A DNA stretch of 26,418 nucleotides from JAKVCB01 sp963578605 (GTDB lineage Bacteria > Planctomycetota > Planctomycetia > Pirellulales > Lacipirellulaceae), in contig CAUZEA010000080.1 in the NCBI GenBank assembly GCA_963578605.1, positions 1 through 26,418 on the forward strand. Direction: 5' to 3'. Shown one piece after another: positions 24,388-26,418 of the stretch (positions are counted from its first letter, which is position 1; every line of letters starts with the position of its first letter). A program made the translations under genes and the position numbers. The notes under the pieces are model-generated. The model was not told where the DNA came from. It saw only the letters and a program-made list of their open reading frames with translations, and ran no database searches.

Positions 24388-25401
24388 TCACACGAAGCTT
24401 GTGTTGCCCTCGACATCAAATGCGATCGTGCGCTCGGAGAATTCAAGAGCCACTTTCCGTCCAGCACAAACGGCTAACATTGCCTCCGCCAGATTTGACT
24501 GACAAGCAGCCTGCAACCCGATATAGGAGGTCGTGAGGCGGGGGTTCACCTCGACGACGATGTCGTCGGACCCGGCGGGATCGCGGCCTAACAGGAGGTC
24601 GATTCCGATATAGCCGTGAGCAGCTGGCATGCAGTCCAGGACGCGCCGGCCCAAACCGGTCGCCCGCTCGGCTAAACCGGCTGGCAGCGGCAGCGCGCCC
24701 CCGGTATAAGCAAGGCGACCGTCCTCCGAGAGAATTTGACGGCAGGGCGGCAGAGGAACCACTTCGTGAGGACCGCAAAGAAAAGCTACGCTGGCGGCCA
24801 GGCCGGGGTAATATCGCTCCAGCCGTCGTGCCCAGGCGTAAGGCAGCGGAGTATCGTGGGGGCCGGCTACCAACTGGATATCTTGCGAACCGGCGCCGTC
24901 GATCGGTTTTAAAACTGCCGGATACACAAAATCGGTGGGCAACCTCTCGTCGGGCTCGAGTCGGACAGCCGAGGGTACCGGGATTTTTGCCTGGGCAAGT
25001 TGGCGGGCTGTTTGTTGTTTGTCTGCTGCGACCCGGATGAAACTGGATGGTGGTGAGAGCAATCGCCCCCCTGCGGCCGTGACCGATTCGGCGGTGTGCT
25101 GCAGAATCTGGTCGAATTCCGGGGCGATTACAAGGGTGCCATCCGCCACGGCTGCCAGCCGCTCGATTTCTTCCCGGTGGGTTGCCGGAGAGTGGAGATC
25201 GATCAACTCACAACCAGGCAGGCAGAGGTCAAGTACGCGCAGGTCTCGCAGTGCCGTGACCTGACAATCGTTGATTTTGACGAGATCCGCAGCTACCGCG
25301 CTGACGATCGCCGTCCCTTCGCGGAGAATCGATGTCGGGAGCGACCCTTGCTGGTGGGTGAGCCCGCCGCCAGTCGCCCACTCGTAAAGAAACACGTGCA
25401 T
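24388..25401 (-). CDS. mfnD: MfnD-like ATP-grasp ligase
   Basis: This 337-residue enzyme has an ATP-grasp fold. The opening MHVFLYEWATGGGL is typical of the H4MPT-cluster ATP-grasp family. RVAADKQQTARQLA (123-136) marks the central linker, YPAVLKPIDGAGSQDI (160-175) contains the ATP-contacting Lys165 and the Gly-rich loop, and IVVEVNPRLTTSYIGL (281-296) holds the metal-binding Glu and Asn. Archaeal MfnD ligates tyramine to the gamma-carboxyl of glutamate for methanofuran. The start at 25401 matches the conserved N-terminus better than 25425. It is encoded downstream of the MIP18 gene with a 56-bp gap. The context with mfnE/mfnF strengthens the call; another ATP-dependent ligase is possible. 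Confidence 0.75.
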   Translation of the reverse strand: MHVFLYEWATGGGLTHQQGSLPTSILREGTAIVSAVAADLVKINDCQVTALRDLRVLDLCLPGCELIDLHSPATHREEIERLAAVADGTLVIAPEFDQILQHTAESVTAAGGRLLSPPSSFIRVAADKQQTARQLAQAKIPVPSAVRLEPDERLPTDFVYPAVLKPIDGAGSQDIQLVAGPHDTPLPYAWARRLERYYPGLAASVAFLCGPHEVVPLPPCRQILSEDGRLAYTGGALPLPAGLAERATGLGRRVLDCMPAAHGYIGIDLLLGRDPAGSDDIVVEVNPRLTTSYIGLQAACQSNLAEAMLAVCAGRKVALEFSERTIAFDVEGNTSFV

Positions 25402-25457
25402 AGGTAGGCCGATGTCCAGGCGCAATGGATTCAGGCAGGTTCCTTATCCCGTTTCTA

Positions 25458-25775
25458 TCAGAATATGCCGAGTTGATCGCGGGCATCTTCGGTCATGCGG
25501 TCAGGAGTCCAGGGAGGGTCCATCACCAGCTTGATTTCCACGTCGCACACACCCTCTAACCGGGCGACAGCTTCCTTGGACTGGCTGAGGAGTTGGGGGC
25601 CAGCCGGACAGGCGGGGCTGGTCATGGTCATATCAACCGAAACCGAAGACTGATCGTCGTCCCCGGGTTCGACATTGACGGCGCAAATGAGTCCCAGGTC
25701 AACGATGTTGATGAACAGTTCGGGATCAATCACCTGCTTGAGTGCTTCGCGAATTGTGTCTTCGGCGATGGGCAT
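25458..25775 (-). CDS. MIP18/SufT-like metal-sulfur cluster assembly protein
   Basis: This 105-residue DUF59/MIP18-family protein follows the classic pattern: an N-terminal helix (EALKQVIDPEL), IVDLGLI (24-30), a strand-rich middle ending MTSPACPAGPQLL (50-63) with the conserved Cys56, and DPPWTPDRMTED at residues 86-97 with its typical helical end. Family members (SufT, PaaD, CIA2-type) help insert Fe-S clusters into target proteins. The preceding Rieske gene and the C1-cofactor genes make a supply role for nearby Fe-S enzymes plausible, but this is inference. Confidence 0.85.
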   Translation of the reverse strand: MPIAEDTIREALKQVIDPELFINIVDLGLICAVNVEPGDDDQSSVSVDMTMTSPACPAGPQLLSQSKEAVARLEGVCDVEIKLVMDPPWTPDRMTEDARDQLGIF

Positions 25776-25908
25776 GACGGCGACCTTTCAACTTAAGCAA
25801 CGAACCGGCCTGGCTGGAACCGCTCCGCAGGGGTTGGTGGGTGACTCGGAGTAAAGATTTATGGGCAGACGTGGACCTGTTGGGATACCGTGCGCCGCCA
25901 AACCTATT

Positions 25909-26233
25909 CTACGACTGGCTGAGGCAAATCAGCAACTGGTCCCCTTCGACTTTCACTTCATAGGATTCGGTCGGCTTGGTAGCCGGCATCGTGATCGCAT
26001 CCCCGCTGGCGATGGCAAACTTTGCCCCATGGCGAGGGCAGGCAATCGTACCTTCTTGGCTGTTGATTTCGCCATCGCTGAGAGGCCCCCCGTCGTGGGT
26101 GCAAACGTCATCGAGTGCGTAATATTGGCCCGCAGCATGAATGCAGGACGATGAGTTGCTCATCGACTTCTACCAGCAGCGAACCCGGATCGGCGATGTC
26201 GGTGCACCTGGCAACCGCGACAAACTCGCTCAT
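25909..26233 (-). pseudogene. Rieske [2Fe-2S] ferredoxin-type protein with one frameshift
   Basis: From ATG 26233 the frame reads MSEFVAVARCTDIADPGSLL, then VEVDEQLIVLH. It then shifts, and the rest appears in another frame as AAGQYYALDDVCTHDGGPL...CPRHGAKF...TGDAIT-like...DQLLICLSQS to 25909. The Cys-x-His (CTH) and CPRH pairs that bind the 2Fe-2S cluster are intact. Reading CTGCATTCATGCTGCGGGCC as CTGCATGCTGCGGGCC restores one continuous frame, so a 4-bp insertion (ATTC or TTCA/TCAT, near-tandem) near 26137-26146 explains the break. Restored length is about 107 residues. Rieske ferredoxins pass electrons to oxygenases or reductases. The downstream 84-residue frame starting at 26163 would lack the N-terminal part. 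Confidence 0.72.
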
Positions 26234-26245
26234 TGTTTATCTGAA

Positions 26246-26418
26246 TTATCCGGTGATTTTCTGGTGGTCGAACAGCGGGTCGACATCAGCGGGTGCCTCG
26301 ACATACCCCGAATGATGAGGAACCGGGAGCTCGTCATCAAGTTTTGGCCCGAGTTGTCCAAAACCACTGGACCCCGGCCGCTTATGGATCTTGTGGCCCT
26401 TGATTTTGTCCTGGATCC
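26246..26418 (-). CDS. C-terminal end of an unidentified gene (partial)
   Basis: An open minus-strand frame enters from the right edge and stops with TAA at 26246-26248, only 12 bp before the Rieske start, so the two are probably co-transcribed. The visible 56 residues include HKIHKRPGSSG, PKLDDELPVPHHSG and VEAPADVDPLFDHQKITG. These are hydrophilic and non-repetitive, with no motif I can name. It may be a redox partner of the Rieske protein, but that is only inference from position. Confidence 0.6.
   Translation of the reverse strand, partial: IQDKIKGHKIHKRPGSSGFGQLGPKLDDELPVPHHSGYVEAPADVDPLFDHQKITG

Noticed and set aside
26413..26418. Window ends exactly with GGATCC (BamHI site)
   Set aside because: Could reflect a cloning boundary or chance; the left end shows no matching site, so no conclusion is drawn.

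Overview
The window looks like chromosomal DNA of a planctomycete, probably Pirellulales-like. The main clues are a LEPR-type N-terminal motif (LEPRIMLAAD) typical of planctomycete exported proteins, a very large secreted-looking protein, weak or absent Shine-Dalgarno sites at many starts, and a bacterial methanofuran-type cofactor cluster of the kind known from planctomycetes and methylotrophs. Assignments rest on motif and family recognition by eye; no database search was run.

Layout. (a) 1-1209: the left end of an IS3-family element (orfA plus partial orfB with a GGGAAAC slippery site) inserted in a LEPR-motif gene. (b) 1389-4349: a 986-residue protein with a beta-helix-like segment carrying GH49-like Asp residues. 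(c) 4581-8696, minus strand: an ABC importer (ATPase, permease, lipoprotein binding protein) followed by a LarA-like racemase-family enzyme, preceded by seven perfect 21-bp tandem repeats. (d) 9397-11199: a family 2 glycosyltransferase and an HD-like (DUF6817) protein. (e) 11200-12564: gene-poor DNA with a frameshifted TPR gene. (f) 12565-14911: a fatty-acid-hydroxylase-superfamily membrane enzyme, a two-helix membrane protein, a DUF6166 protein whose 3' end is tandemly repeated together with its stop codon, and a divergent PanB paralog. (g) 15216-17718: a truncated LamG/TIM-barrel glycosidase gene with two in-frame TGAs, abutting a cupin gene with one in-frame TGA. (h) 18067-22142, plus strand: a NodZ-like fucosyltransferase-superfamily protein and a large RND/MMPL transporter. 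(i) 22197-25401: mfnE-mfnF, a divergent cupin and mfnD, candidates for three steps of methanofuran (methylofuran) biosynthesis. (j) 25458-26418: a MIP18/SufT-like Fe-S protein, a Rieske protein gene broken by a small insertion, and the tail of an unidentified gene.

How the parts fit together. MfnE (aminomethylfuran-phosphate kinase), MfnF (condensation with tyramine) and MfnD (tyramine-glutamate ligase) would build the formyl-carrier cofactor used with tetrahydromethanopterin in C1 oxidation or detoxification. The ABC operon probably imports a small planar metabolite of the thiamine-precursor/sulfonate/riboflavin-precursor type. The glycosyltransferases, hydroxylase and RND pump suggest envelope work.

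Two themes cut across the window. One is a recurrence of short tandem duplications with unit lengths divisible by three (18, 18, 21, 21 and 24 bp). The other is a high load of broken genes: one IS insertion, three in-frame TGAs and several frameshifts. The lesions could be real decay or sequence error. Global TGA reassignment is unlikely because TGA terminates genes in clean ATGA overlaps here.
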